Source of the DNA: Marinomonas spartinae
GTDB lineage: Bacteria; Pseudomonadota; Gammaproteobacteria; Pseudomonadales; Marinomonadaceae
Assembly (NCBI RefSeq): GCF_016461715.1
Contig: NZ_JAEMUI010000003.1
Span: 248,001 to 312,000 of the forward strand
Length of the DNA: 64,000 nucleotides
Direction: 5' to 3'
The position numbers and the translations under genes are program-made. Every line of letters starts with the position of its first letter. Position 1 is the first letter of the stretch. Under the pieces are notes generated by a model, which was given only the letters and a program-made list of their open reading frames with translations, had not been told where the DNA came from and made no database searches. Of the stretch, positions 8,894 to 17,815 are shown piece by piece.

Positions 8894-9848
8894 CAATGAG
8901 AGCTCCTTGGCAATTAAGGCCGCGTGGCTGCATTACGTGGGTGGTTTAACTCAAGCCGCGGTGGCAAAGCGTTTGGGGCTTACGTCGGTCAAAACCCATC
9001 GTTTAATTGCCAAAGCCGTCGCCGATGGGGCAGTCAAAGTGACCATTGATGGCCGCATCACCGAATGTGCAGAACTGGAAAATGAGCTGATTGAAAAATA
9101 TGGACTGAAACATTGTATCGTTGCTCCAGACCTAGGGGAAGAAGGTATTCCGCTGAAAGCGCTTGGTCAAGCGGGTGGCTCCTTTCTGCGTTCTATTTTA
9201 TCGAACCGGAAAAATATCACCATTGGTTTGGCGTTAGGGCGTGCGCTATCGGCGGTGGTCGATCAATTACCGACTATGGATACACCAGATGTGCGCTTTG
9301 TGTCTTTGCTTGGTGGGCTAACACGGGATTACTCGGTTAACCGTGATGATGTATTGCATTGGATTGCCGCCAAAACGGGTGCTCCGTCTTACACCATGCC
9401 AGTGCCTTTATTAGCAAATTCGGAAGAAGACAAAGTGGTTTTGATGGCACAAAAAGGGGTTCAAGACGTATTTGCTATGGCCAATCATGCGGAGATCAAA
9501 TTGATCGGTATTGGCACGGTTGCACAGACGGCACAACTGGTCGTATCGGGTCCAATTAAGCCAGAAGAAATTGTCGAAATCGCCCGAGCTGGCGCAGTTG
9601 GAGAAGCCATGGGGCACTTCTTTGATGATAAAGGCAACATCATTAAAACCGCGTTGAGTGAGCGCATGCTATCGGTATCCATTGATGGTAATCCCAATGG
9701 CGATGTGGTTGCCGTTGCAGGTGGGGAGGAAAAAATAGAAGCCATTAAAGCGGTATTAGAGGGGCAGCTATTAACCGGGTTGATCACTGATGAAAAGTCA
9801 GCAAAAGCCATCTTAGCGACACAGGTTAACGAAAGGGCAATAGTCTAG
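8883..9848 (+). CDS. eryD: Transcriptional regulator EryD (SorC family)
   Basis: A DNA-binding regulator of 321 residues. An N-terminal helix-turn-helix lies at about 18-45 (AAVAKRLGLTSVKTHRLIAKA). The C-terminal SorC-type effector domain has family segments such as ITIGLALGRAL and KLIGIGTVAQ. In Brucella EryD represses the ery operon and is relieved by erythritol or a pathway intermediate; the same is likely here. It lies within the operon, 118 bases after eryC, so it would be autoregulated. GAGGAG precedes the ATG at a rather long spacing of about 11 bases. Confidence 0.87.
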   Translation: MQHDNESSLAIKAAWLHYVGGLTQAAVAKRLGLTSVKTHRLIAKAVADGAVKVTIDGRITECAELENELIEKYGLKHCIVAPDLGEEGIPLKALGQAGGSFLRSILSNRKNITIGLALGRALSAVVDQLPTMDTPDVRFVSLLGGLTRDYSVNRDDVLHWIAAKTGAPSYTMPVPLLANSEEDKVVLMAQKGVQDVFAMANHAEIKLIGIGTVAQTAQLVVSGPIKPEEIVEIARAGAVGEAMGHFFDDKGNIIKTALSERMLSVSIDGNPNGDVVAVAGGEEKIEAIKAVLEGQLLTGLITDEKSAKAILATQVNERAIV

Positions 9849-9896
9849 GACGCTTGCTTTTAAGCACATTAGGTCTACTAACGCGCAGGATAGGGT

Positions 9897-10670
9897 ATGA
9901 ATAAAAATAAAACGTTCTGGGTTGGCACAAGCTGGAAGATGAACAAAACCTTGTCAGAAGCGCTTGAGTTTGCGACTGCTCTGAAGCAGGACGAAGTCAA
10001 TGTGGATGAGCGGATACAGCGTTTTGTTATCCCGCCTTTTACAGCGGTCAGGCAAGTGAAAGCGCTGCTTGAGGGCACGTCGGTCAAAGTGGGCGCCCAG
10101 AATATGCATTGGTGTGACAGTGGTGCATGGACAGGGGAAGTTTCGCCGTTGATGTTGACAGATTGCTGTTTAGACCTGGTGGAATTAGGGCACTCTGAAA
10201 GGCGTGAGCATTTTGCTGAAACCAATGAAACCGTAGGGCGAAAAGTTGAGGCTGCTATTCGTCATCATTTGATTCCACTGATTTGTATTGGTGAAACCCT
10301 AGCAGATAAAGAGAGTGGTCATGCTGCGAGTGTTTTGGCGGAACAAGTTAAAGGGGCATTGCAGTACTTAAGTGAAGAGCAAAAAAACGCGCCCCTTTTG
10401 TTTGCCTATGAGCCAGTTTGGGCGATTGGTGAAAAGGGGGTCCCAGCCTCTGCTGATTATGCGGACTTGCGTCAATCGGAGATTATCAAAACGGCTGAAG
10501 CTGTGTTAGGGCGAAGAGTGCCTTGTCTTTATGGCGGCTCGGTAAACCCAGAAAATTGTCAAGAATTGATCGGCTGTGAACACGTTGATGGCTTGTTCAT
10601 TGGTCGCTCGGCGTGGCGTGTTGAAGGCTACCTCAACATTCTAAAATTGTGTTCAAGTGCTCAACAATAA
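9897..10670 (+). CDS. eryH: D-3-tetrulose 4-phosphate isomerase EryH (triosephosphate isomerase paralogue)
   Basis: A TIM-barrel isomerase of 257 residues, called TpiA2 or EryH in Brucella, where it turns D-3-tetrulose 4-phosphate into D-erythrulose 4-phosphate-type product for EryI. The catalytic residues of triosephosphate isomerase are kept: Lys14 in TSWKMNK, His99 in LGHSERRE and Glu172 in YEPVWAIG. The GTSWKMNK segment differs from the GNWKMNG of housekeeping TpiA, as expected for this paralogue. The ATG is preceded by a modest TAGGG. Its place between eryD and an RpiB-like gene makes a glycolytic role unlikely. Confidence 0.88.
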   Translation: MNKNKTFWVGTSWKMNKTLSEALEFATALKQDEVNVDERIQRFVIPPFTAVRQVKALLEGTSVKVGAQNMHWCDSGAWTGEVSPLMLTDCCLDLVELGHSERREHFAETNETVGRKVEAAIRHHLIPLICIGETLADKESGHAASVLAEQVKGALQYLSEEQKNAPLLFAYEPVWAIGEKGVPASADYADLRQSEIIKTAEAVLGRRVPCLYGGSVNPENCQELIGCEHVDGLFIGRSAWRVEGYLNILKLCSSAQQ

Positions 10671-10685
10671 TAACAGGAGATCATC

Positions 10686-11141
10686 ATGAGAATTGCAATT
10701 GCAGGTGATAGCGCAGGCGAAGAGTTAGCAAAAGCATTGGCAGACTACCTTAGTGACCGCTATGAAGTCGAGGAGGTTTCTAGAACGGAAAAAGGGGCGG
10801 ATCCATTTTACGCCAATATGTCTGAAAGGGTGGCTAAGGCGGTTTTAGATGGCAAATATGATCGCGCTATTTTGATCTGTGGAACGGGAATTGGTGTGAG
10901 TATTTCAGCCAATAAGGTTCCCGGTATCCGTGCCGCTTTAACTCACGATACCTATTCGGCGCAGCGGGCTGCGTTATCAAATAATGCTCATATTATCACC
11001 ATGGGGGCACGCGTTATTGGTCAAGAATTGGCAAAATCCATTGCAGATGCCTTTTTGAAGGAAGTCTTTGATGAAAACGGCCGCTCTGCTGGAAATGTTC
11101 GGGCGATTAACAGTGTTGATGAAACGTATCGCGTGAGGTAA
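10686..11141 (+). CDS. eryI: D-erythrose 4-phosphate isomerase EryI (RpiB family)
   Basis: A 151-residue RpiB-fold isomerase that should make D-erythrose 4-phosphate, the exit point of the pathway into the pentose phosphate route. The active-site cysteine is Cys65 in [10 protein letters not shown]. The histidine-bearing segment of housekeeping RpiB (REHND) is replaced here by LSNNAH, which fits a paralogue with shifted substrate. The start is supported by AGGAG seven bases before the ATG, 15 bases after eryH. Ribose 5-phosphate isomerase B is the alternative, but pairing with eryH favours EryI. Confidence 0.87.
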   Translation: MRIAIAGDSAGEELAKALADYLSDRYEVEEVSRTEKGADPFYANMSERVAKAVLDGKYDRAILICGTGIGVSISANKVPGIRAALTHDTYSAQRAALSNNAHIITMGARVIGQELAKSIADAFLKEVFDENGRSAGNVRAINSVDETYRVR

Positions 11142-11267
11142 TCCACCTCATAAGTCTATTTCGTTTTAGTGCTTTCTCGGTTATAGCCATTCGACTTTAA
11201 ACTTAAGGCTACTCACTGATTGCCTTCGAGTTCTTCTTACAACAAAAACAATAAAAGGAGAGGCTTA

Positions 11268-12797
11268 ATGCCTAGTTTTCTTGGTATTGATAGTGGATTA
11301 ACGGTGACAAAAGCCGTGTTGTTTGATGTTGATGGCACACAAATAGCCGTAGCGAGACGGCGTGTGCCGCAACATATTCCTAAAGCAAAGTGGGTTGAGA
11401 GAGATATGTTGGGCTTATGGTTCGCGACAGCGGAAGCGATCCGTGAAGCGATACAGAAAAGTCATCGCTCTGCTCGGGATATTTTAGGTGTATCAGTAAC
11501 GGCTCATGGTGATGGTATCTATCTTTTAGATCGCGATGGCAAGCCTGTTCGAGCAGGTATTTTGTCCTTAGACAGCCGTGCAGGAGAACAAGTTCGAGCA
11601 TGGCAATCCGATGGGAAGTCGCAGTCTGCCTTAGTACTGACTGGACAAGTGCCCCATGTGTCAGCCCCTTCTGCCTTATTGGCGTGGATCAAAGCCTATG
11701 AGCCAGATAATTATCGGCGTATAGCACATGTTCTTAGTTGTAAGGACTGGCTAAGGTATTGTTTGTGTGCTCAGATTGGAACCGATAGAACGGAAGCCAG
11801 TACGTCATTTACAGATGTTCATACTCAGCAGTATTCTTCGGCGGCCATGTCTTTGTATGGTCTAGAACACATTGAATCGGCGTTACCAGATATTCATGAT
11901 TCGTCAGAAATCGTGGGAGAGGTGACGCAAACATCTGCCCAGTTAACGGGGCTGTGTCTAGGCACCCCCGTGGTTGCTGGACTGCATGATGTGACGGCCT
12001 CGGCATTAGGAATAGGTGGCCAAAAGAGTAATATGGTGGATATTGTCGCAGGGACCTATTCTATCAATGAAATTGTTTCCGAGGCCCCCATTGTTGATGG
12101 ACAGTGGTTTTGTCGTAATGGACTTAGTGATGGTCAGTGGAACAATATGGCCATTTCGCCAGCTTCATCTGCAAATTATGATTGGTTTTTGGACACGCTA
12201 TGTGGGGCGGATAAATCGCTTGCAGCAACCGAAGGCACGGATATTCACAATAGCATAGCGGCAGAAATGCAGCCTGCTTTGACCAATCCATCGTCGCTTT
12301 TGTTTCATCCTTATCTATTTGGTTCGCCCTATGGTGATGAAGCGAGTGGCAGTTTTTTAGGCTTGCGTGCCTGGCATGATCGAGGTCACATGCTTGCCGC
12401 CGTTCTCGAAGGCATTGCTTTTAATCACCGAGTTCATGTGGAAGCGTTAAAAACCGCCTTTTCATTTCATGAAGCAAGATTGACCGGTGGAGTGTCTCGT
12501 CATCCTGTCTTTGCTCAATTGTTCGCTGATATTTTAGGTTTGCCTGTCCATGTCCTTAATACAGATGAATCAGCAGCATTTGGCGCAGTACTGTGTGCTG
12601 GTGTGGGGGCGGGAGTTTACAAACACCCCCACGATGATCCTCGAGATTTGTCTGCCTTAACCACCAGTTATTACCCAGATGTTCAAAAAAAGCCGATTTA
12701 CGAAGAAAAATTTCAATTGTTTCACCAACTAACGATCAGTTTAAACAATGCTTGGCTAGATATTGAACGCTTTGCTAAACAGCAGGATAGAGCCTAG
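11268..12797 (+). CDS. FGGY kinase resembling L-xylulose kinase (LyxK/YgcE group), substrate unknown
   Basis: A 509-residue carbohydrate kinase distinct from EryA. The phosphate loop FLGIDSGLTVTKAVLF opens the chain, followed by WVERDM near 41, LSLDSRAGE near 98, VLSCKDWLRYC near 148, and the late PSLLFHPYLFGSPYGDE and LTGGVSRHPVF segments. From memory these resemble E. coli LyxK more than EryA. The ATG at 11268 is chosen over an upstream TTG because AAAGGAGAGG lies just before it. The gene is followed with no gap by a GlpD-like dehydrogenase, so the pair probably phosphorylates and oxidises a second polyol. The 126 bases before it may contain a separate promoter. Confidence 0.82.
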   Translation: MPSFLGIDSGLTVTKAVLFDVDGTQIAVARRRVPQHIPKAKWVERDMLGLWFATAEAIREAIQKSHRSARDILGVSVTAHGDGIYLLDRDGKPVRAGILSLDSRAGEQVRAWQSDGKSQSALVLTGQVPHVSAPSALLAWIKAYEPDNYRRIAHVLSCKDWLRYCLCAQIGTDRTEASTSFTDVHTQQYSSAAMSLYGLEHIESALPDIHDSSEIVGEVTQTSAQLTGLCLGTPVVAGLHDVTASALGIGGQKSNMVDIVAGTYSINEIVSEAPIVDGQWFCRNGLSDGQWNNMAISPASSANYDWFLDTLCGADKSLAATEGTDIHNSIAAEMQPALTNPSSLLFHPYLFGSPYGDEASGSFLGLRAWHDRGHMLAAVLEGIAFNHRVHVEALKTAFSFHEARLTGGVSRHPVFAQLFADILGLPVHVLNTDESAAFGAVLCAGVGAGVYKHPHDDPRDLSALTTSYYPDVQKKPIYEEKFQLFHQLTISLNNAWLDIERFAKQQDRA

Positions 12798-14549
12798 ATG
12801 GAAACACAATGTATGGACAATGAACACACTGTTAACGATGAAGTGGTGGGCGGTATAGATCCTACGGCTGAGGTCACTCATTACGATGTAGTGATCATCG
12901 GTGCGGGTATTAATGGGGCGGGCTTGTTTCGGGATCTTTGTGAGCAAGGTGTATCCTGTTTACTGGTAGAAAAAAAGGATTACGGAGCAGGAACGAGTGC
13001 CGCCCCCTCTCGTCTCATTCATGGTGGTCTTAAGTACATAGAAACGGCGGAACTTGGGTTGGTGGCGCAATCCACGTTAGAGCGTAATTTATTGCTGCGA
13101 AATGCGCCCCATTATGTGACACCGCTCTCGACCTTTATTCCGACCTTTTCTTGGACAAAAGGGGTTTTTGCGGCCCTACGAACCCTATGTGGATCAACGA
13201 CAGCACCTCGCAGCCGAGGTGCTCTTTTGATTAAAGTGGGCTTGGCGATTTACGATTTTTATGGTGCTCGTAAACGTGTCATGCCGAAGCATCGATTTTT
13301 ATTCCGCCGTCGAGCTTTGGCACTGTTGCCAATTCTTAATCGAAACATTGTGGCATTGGGGAACTATTACGATGCCAAAATAGCTCAACCAGAACGTTTG
13401 GTATGGGAATTAGTTAAAGATGGTTTAGCGGCGAATGAGCAATCTCTGGCACTCAATGGGACAGCGTTACGACAAGTCGAGCAGGGTGTGTTGTCGTTCC
13501 AGCAGGATAATGGACATGTCACTCGTGTTAGCACCAATATTGTGATCAATGCTGCAGGGCCTTGGATAGACAAAGTGAATCAATCTTTAGGCGTTGACTC
13601 TAGAATGATTGGGGGAACCAAAGGCTCGCACATTTTATTGGATCATGCTCCTTTGATTAGGGCGCTGGATGGCGCCATGATTTATTTTGAAGCGGATGAT
13701 GGGCGTATTTGTTTGGTGTTTGAGTATTTAGGTCGAGCGTTAGTGGGGTCGACAGACAGTAAAGCTGATGATCCTGATACAGTAAAATGTGAAGAAGAAG
13801 AGATTGATTATTTTCTTCAGAGCTTAAGCTCGCTTATGCCCAGCTTGTCTTTTACGCGGGACCAAATTGTTTATGCTTACAGTGGCATTCGCCCATTACC
13901 TCTTACTGATGCGGCTATTCCAGGCTTAATCAGTCGAGATCATTCAGCGCCTGTGTTTGAGGCAACTCACGAGCGGCCTTTTGCGATTATTTCTCTCATT
14001 GGTGGGAAGTGGACAACTTTTCGAGGCTTTGCAGAAGAGGTGGCGGATGATGTGTTGAAGCGACTTCACAAATCCCGTCGTGTTTCCACACAAGATTTAC
14101 CTATAGGCGGAGGGCGAGATTTCCCCTTATCTGTCGCGAAAAGAAAACAGTGGGTAACACAGGTAAGTGAGCGCTCAGGATTGCAGATTGAGCGGGTAGA
14201 TCAGTTATTAGAGCGATACGGCAGTCATGCCCAAAACGTGGCCCTGCATCAAGGAGAGTGGCAAGATGACCAGCGTTTACCCGATTCGAATGATGTGAGT
14301 TTGGCGGAAATTGATTGGATCGTGAAAAACGAGCAGGTTAATCATTTGGACGATATTGTTATGCGTCGTACCACGCTTGCGGTGACCGGTGAGGTCACCC
14401 TAAAAGATATAGAGGCTATTAGCCAAGTGGCAGCCAAGCAACTTACATGGGATGAGCAGAGAAAACATCAAGAGAGGGAGGCGCTGATAAAGCAGCTCGT
14501 CAATAAAAACCGTTACCGTTTTTATCCAGATAGGCCTTTATCAAGATAA
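12798..14549 (+). CDS. Second GlpD-like FAD-dependent polyol phosphate dehydrogenase
   Basis: A 583-residue flavoprotein whose N-terminal Rossmann motif is GAGINGAG, followed by TSAAPSRLIHGGLKYIET where EryB has TSSRSGKLVHGGLRYLE. Compared with EryB it is about 55 residues longer, with a 25-residue acidic N-terminal lead-in and an extra Arg/Ala-rich stretch near 115-150. The ATG follows directly on the stop of the FGGY kinase, so the two are surely co-expressed. Likely substrates are threitol, ribitol or arabitol phosphates, or simply glycerol 3-phosphate. I cannot decide between them. Confidence 0.82.
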   Translation: METQCMDNEHTVNDEVVGGIDPTAEVTHYDVVIIGAGINGAGLFRDLCEQGVSCLLVEKKDYGAGTSAAPSRLIHGGLKYIETAELGLVAQSTLERNLLLRNAPHYVTPLSTFIPTFSWTKGVFAALRTLCGSTTAPRSRGALLIKVGLAIYDFYGARKRVMPKHRFLFRRRALALLPILNRNIVALGNYYDAKIAQPERLVWELVKDGLAANEQSLALNGTALRQVEQGVLSFQQDNGHVTRVSTNIVINAAGPWIDKVNQSLGVDSRMIGGTKGSHILLDHAPLIRALDGAMIYFEADDGRICLVFEYLGRALVGSTDSKADDPDTVKCEEEEIDYFLQSLSSLMPSLSFTRDQIVYAYSGIRPLPLTDAAIPGLISRDHSAPVFEATHERPFAIISLIGGKWTTFRGFAEEVADDVLKRLHKSRRVSTQDLPIGGGRDFPLSVAKRKQWVTQVSERSGLQIERVDQLLERYGSHAQNVALHQGEWQDDQRLPDSNDVSLAEIDWIVKNEQVNHLDDIVMRRTTLAVTGEVTLKDIEAISQVAAKQLTWDEQRKHQEREALIKQLVNKNRYRFYPDRPLSR

Positions 14550-14559
14550 AAAAGTTTGC

Positions 14560-14596
14560 CAGACACAACCCTATGTATAAGATGAGGCTGTGTCTG
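14560..14596. terminator. Weak hairpin between convergent genes
   Basis: CAGACACAACC (14560-14570) can pair with GGCTGTGTCTG (14586-14596), an 11-bp stem with one G-U pair and a 15-base loop. It sits between the end of the polyol island and a convergent gene. The lack of a clear U run weakens the terminator call. Confidence 0.35.
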
Positions 14597-14609
14597 CATC
14601 GGACATCGT

Positions 14610-15509
14610 TTAGCTAGTCAGTTCGTTGGCTAAGACTCTGATGTGTTCTGGTCCGATCCCACAGCAACCACCAATAATAGTCGCTCCGTCTTGTATCCAT
14701 TGTTGCGCCCATTGTAGGTAAGCGGGTGGTGTTAGGTCTTGACGTAAGGCATTTAAGCTTTCATTTGCCGTGGCATTTTTGGGTTGAGGAGGAAAAGCGT
14801 TGGCATAAGCGCCGATCTGAATGGCTTTATTTTGCAGTATGGCTTTGGTTAATTTAATGGCTTCACCAATGATTTCAGGCTGGCTGCAATTGAATAATAT
14901 GGCGTTAACGCCGATGACTTCCATGGCCTTTACAGCTTCTACAACGCGTTCTCCCGAGCGCAGAAGTGGCTCTTCCGTTGGTTCGGCATCTTCTAACGTG
15001 AACGCTACCCAAAATGGTTTATGTTCCGTGTCGATTTTATCGACGATGGCTTTGATTTTGGTGGGTTCATCTATCACACTTTGTGTTTCGCATAGCCAAA
15101 TATCCACATAATCGTTTTGTGCTTTGATTAATGGTGTGGCGAGTTCTTCGACCCGTTCAGCTTGGTATAAATCCGCACGGTAAGAGCCAAATATTGGGGG
15201 GATCGAAGCGGCTACTTTGGTGTGAGTGCGACTTTCATCCGTCGCTTCGCGCGCCATTTTTCCGGCTAATTTGGCTAATTCATAGGCCCGTGTTTTGAAT
15301 ATCTCTTCGCCGATGTGAAAAGGCACTAACGCATAGCTGTTACTGGTGATGACACGAGCACCGCTGGCTATATAGGCCTTGTGGACGTCTTTAACGATGT
15401 CAGGCGTTTCCATCATGGCCAAAGCAGACCATTCAGGTTGTTTGAAAGGGGCGCCACGGCGCTCAAGTTCACGGCCCATGCCGCCATCAAGAATGGTGAT
15501 ATCTGTCAT
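14610..15509 (-). CDS. Homocysteine S-methyltransferase family protein (MmuM-like)
   Basis: A 299-residue, zinc-dependent methyltransferase of the MmuM/BHMT family that moves a methyl group from S-methylmethionine, betaine or a similar donor to homocysteine. The N-terminal LDGGMGRELERRG motif, the first zinc cysteine in FNCSQPE near 206 and the paired cysteines in GGCCGIGP near 283 are all present, so the enzyme should be active. It is a single-gene unit convergent with the polyol island. The methyl donor cannot be read from sequence. Confidence 0.85.
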   Translation of the reverse strand: MTDITILDGGMGRELERRGAPFKQPEWSALAMMETPDIVKDVHKAYIASGARVITSNSYALVPFHIGEEIFKTRAYELAKLAGKMAREATDESRTHTKVAASIPPIFGSYRADLYQAERVEELATPLIKAQNDYVDIWLCETQSVIDEPTKIKAIVDKIDTEHKPFWVAFTLEDAEPTEEPLLRSGERVVEAVKAMEVIGVNAILFNCSQPEIIGEAIKLTKAILQNKAIQIGAYANAFPPQPKNATANESLNALRQDLTPPAYLQWAQQWIQDGATIIGGCCGIGPEHIRVLANELTS

Positions 15510-15723
15510 TTTTCTTACCTGATCTGCAAAGTAGGCAGGATTCTAACGACATTTTTTAACTATTCAATCGATTACAGCAAGAAAAATGGGATGGCTGAAA
15601 GAATGTGGTGAATTTGCATTAAAGCGTCGCAATTAGAGAATAATATGTCTGTCTTGCTCAATTGTATGTACGTTATTATGGTCACACTAGCCAGCTGTAG
15701 AGTCTTTTATTGAAGAGATCATT

Positions 15724-17151
15724 ATGAAGCCAGTGGGTGTATTTGATATTTTAAAAATTGGCGTTGGGCCATCCAGTTCGCATACTCTAGGGCCTTGGCA
15801 AATATGCCGAGCATTTGCTCAAGGGCTGGAAGATAAGGGGCTGTTGGATAACGTTCATAGTGTTCGAGTCTTTTTATATGGTTCTTTAGCATTGACAGGA
15901 CAAGGTCACTGTACTGATATTGCCATTATGATGGGGCTGTCGGGAGCGGATCCTGTAACGGTGCCCCTAGAGGATGTGGACAATATTCCTAGATTAATAA
16001 CTTCGACGGGGCGACTGTTATTGTCCGCCAAGCGAGACGTTCATTTTCCTCCGGCGTCAGCCATTGTTTATCATATGAGCGAACGATTGCCGATGCATGC
16101 TAACGGTATGACGTTGATTGCCTACGATGAACAGGAGCAAGAAGTTTTACGGAAAACGGCTTACTCCATTGGCGGGGGAGCCATTCTGTGGGAGGAAGGT
16201 GAAGACGTTATCAACGAGCCAAGTTTAGGTTTTCCTGAAACGGGTAAGGATTTGTTGGCTTTGTGCGATCATGGTGGGGCGTCTGTGAGCATCTCGCAAG
16301 CTATGTTAAAGCTAGAAGAGCAATTACGTCCGAAAGCTGAAACAAAAGAAGGATTGCTGGCCATTTGGCGGGTGATGGAAAGTGCTGTTTTTCGAGGTTG
16401 TCACACGATAGGGGTGTTACCTGGTGGGCTAGAGGTAGGGCGCCGAGCGGCTCAATTGGCAACTAAGCTGATGCCCAACTCCTATGAATTAGATGAAACG
16501 GCTTGGTTTGAGGCCATAGGGTCTTGTCATAAAGATTTCTCACATACGTTAAAGTGGGTGGGATGTTTTGCGTTGGCGGTGAATGAAGAGAATGCGGCTT
16601 TAGGGCGTATTGTAACCTCACCAACCAATGGTTCGGCTGGGGTGATTCCCGCTGTCATGATGTATTATCTGTATTTTACCGATCAAAAAGTGACTCAGGA
16701 CGATCTCATTCACTTTTTATTGGTCGCTGGGGCCATTGGTAGTATTTTCAAAAGCGGTGCGACCATTTCTGCTGCGATGGGAGGATGTCAGGCTGAAATT
16801 GGCGTGTCGTCTGCGATGGCGGCAGCCGCTTTAACAGAAGGCTTAGGTGGCTCCCCTGCGCAAGCCTTAATGGCGGCCGAAATCGCTATGGAACATCATT
16901 TGGGGATGACATGCGATCCGGTTGGTGGCTTGGTGCAAATCCCTTGTATTGAGCGTAATAGCATGGGCGCGATCAAGGCAATTACAGCCGCACATATTGC
17001 ATTGAACACGGAAGCTGCCAATGCCAAAGTCTCGCTAGACGATGTGGTGCGTACCATGTGGCAAACAGCACAAGACATGAATAGCCGTTACAAAGAAACC
17101 TCCCAAGGTGGTCTTGCAGTGAATATTTCTGTGCGCTTGCCAGAGTGTTAA
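15724..17151 (+). CDS. sdaA: L-serine ammonia-lyase, iron-sulfur type, single chain
   Basis: A cytoplasmic [4Fe-4S] enzyme that converts L-serine to pyruvate and ammonia. At 475 residues it matches the single-chain SdaA type. The N-terminal beta domain carries [14 protein letters not shown]. The alpha domain has three cluster cysteines in the expected places: [16 protein letters not shown] and IPCIERN. The frequent NGACG motif reads NGSAG here, a non-cluster position, so activity should be unaffected. The start ATG follows GAGATC. The gene stands alone, divergent from the methyltransferase. Confidence 0.92.
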   Translation: MKPVGVFDILKIGVGPSSSHTLGPWQICRAFAQGLEDKGLLDNVHSVRVFLYGSLALTGQGHCTDIAIMMGLSGADPVTVPLEDVDNIPRLITSTGRLLLSAKRDVHFPPASAIVYHMSERLPMHANGMTLIAYDEQEQEVLRKTAYSIGGGAILWEEGEDVINEPSLGFPETGKDLLALCDHGGASVSISQAMLKLEEQLRPKAETKEGLLAIWRVMESAVFRGCHTIGVLPGGLEVGRRAAQLATKLMPNSYELDETAWFEAIGSCHKDFSHTLKWVGCFALAVNEENAALGRIVTSPTNGSAGVIPAVMMYYLYFTDQKVTQDDLIHFLLVAGAIGSIFKSGATISAAMGGCQAEIGVSSAMAAAALTEGLGGSPAQALMAAEIAMEHHLGMTCDPVGGLVQIPCIERNSMGAIKAITAAHIALNTEAANAKVSLDDVVRTMWQTAQDMNSRYKETSQGGLAVNISVRLPEC

Positions 17152-17186
17152 TCGTTGGCTGTTTTTGTTTAAGGATGTTTTGGGCG

Positions 17187-17792
17187 TTATAGCAGTGGCT
17201 GATAGCGCTTGAGCATCGCTTCTTGGCTCTCTGGTTCTTCGCTAAGTTGCAATTGATCTTTGATCATTTGTCCCATGGTTGGCAGCTTGGAGCGTTCTAT
17301 TTTAGTGGATTCTGACCAAAGCTTGGCTCGCATCAGTGATTTAGCACAGTGTAAAAACACTTCTTCAATGATGATGTCGATACAAGCTTTAGGAGGATTT
17401 TTCTCTTCTGCAAAGCAAGCGAGATGGTCTGGGCAAGTACTAATGCTTGCCTTGCCATTAATTCGCAGTGTCTCATCGACACCTGGGATCAAAAACAGAC
17501 AGCCAATCGTGCCCGTTTCGATTATGTTGACTAACGAATCCAATCGGTTATTACCTTTTGCTTCTGGGATAAGGAGGCGATTGGCATCGAGAATTTTCAC
17601 AAAGCCCGCGACGCCTCCGCGAGGAGAACAATCTAGCTTGCCTGACTGATTAAATGTTGAGATGGTCATGAAAGGAGACAGTTCAATGAACCGTATGCTG
17701 TGCGTTTCTAGCTGAGAAAGTTGTTTTTGAGCAGCACGCCCATTAGCATGACCAAATATCTCTCTTAACTCGACTTCAGATTGGATGGGCAT
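17187..17792 (-). CDS. Pyridoxamine 5'-phosphate oxidase-like FMN-binding protein
   Basis: A 201-residue split-barrel flavoprotein of the PPOX class, close in style to the MSMEG_1061-like group. The core segments MTISTFNQSGKLDCSPRG and RLDSLVNIIETGTIGCLFLIPG form the FMN-binding barrel. It is not PdxH, which is present elsewhere in this window. Such proteins are often flavin-dependent reductases of unknown substrate. It lies 23 bases after the diguanylate cyclase gene in the same direction, so it may be in the same transcript. No membrane or signal segment is seen. Confidence 0.75.
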   Translation of the reverse strand: MPIQSEVELREIFGHANGRAAQKQLSQLETHSIRFIELSPFMTISTFNQSGKLDCSPRGGVAGFVKILDANRLLIPEAKGNNRLDSLVNIIETGTIGCLFLIPGVDETLRINGKASISTCPDHLACFAEEKNPPKACIDIIIEEVFLHCAKSLMRAKLWSESTKIERSKLPTMGQMIKDQLQLSEEPESQEAMLKRYQPLL

Positions 17793-17815
17793 TTCATTAT
17801 TTCCTTGGCTGATGG

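Noticed and set aside
9485..9811. Antisense frame over eryD and other long opposite-strand frames
   Set aside because: Composition follows from the codon pattern of the sense gene; no independent start signal.
11220..11267. Upstream TTG start for the second FGGY kinase
   Set aside because: It has no ribosome binding site, and the added residues are low-complexity; AAAGGAGAGG and the phosphate loop fix the start at 11268.
1..14549. Mobile-element borders for the polyol island
   Set aside because: I saw no integrase, transposase, tRNA or flanking direct repeats in the visible part; transfer is inferred only from pathway distribution.
16621..16660. Possible inactivation of the serine dehydratase (NGSAG in place of NGACG)
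   Set aside because: The altered cysteine is not a cluster ligand; the three cluster cysteines downstream are all present.
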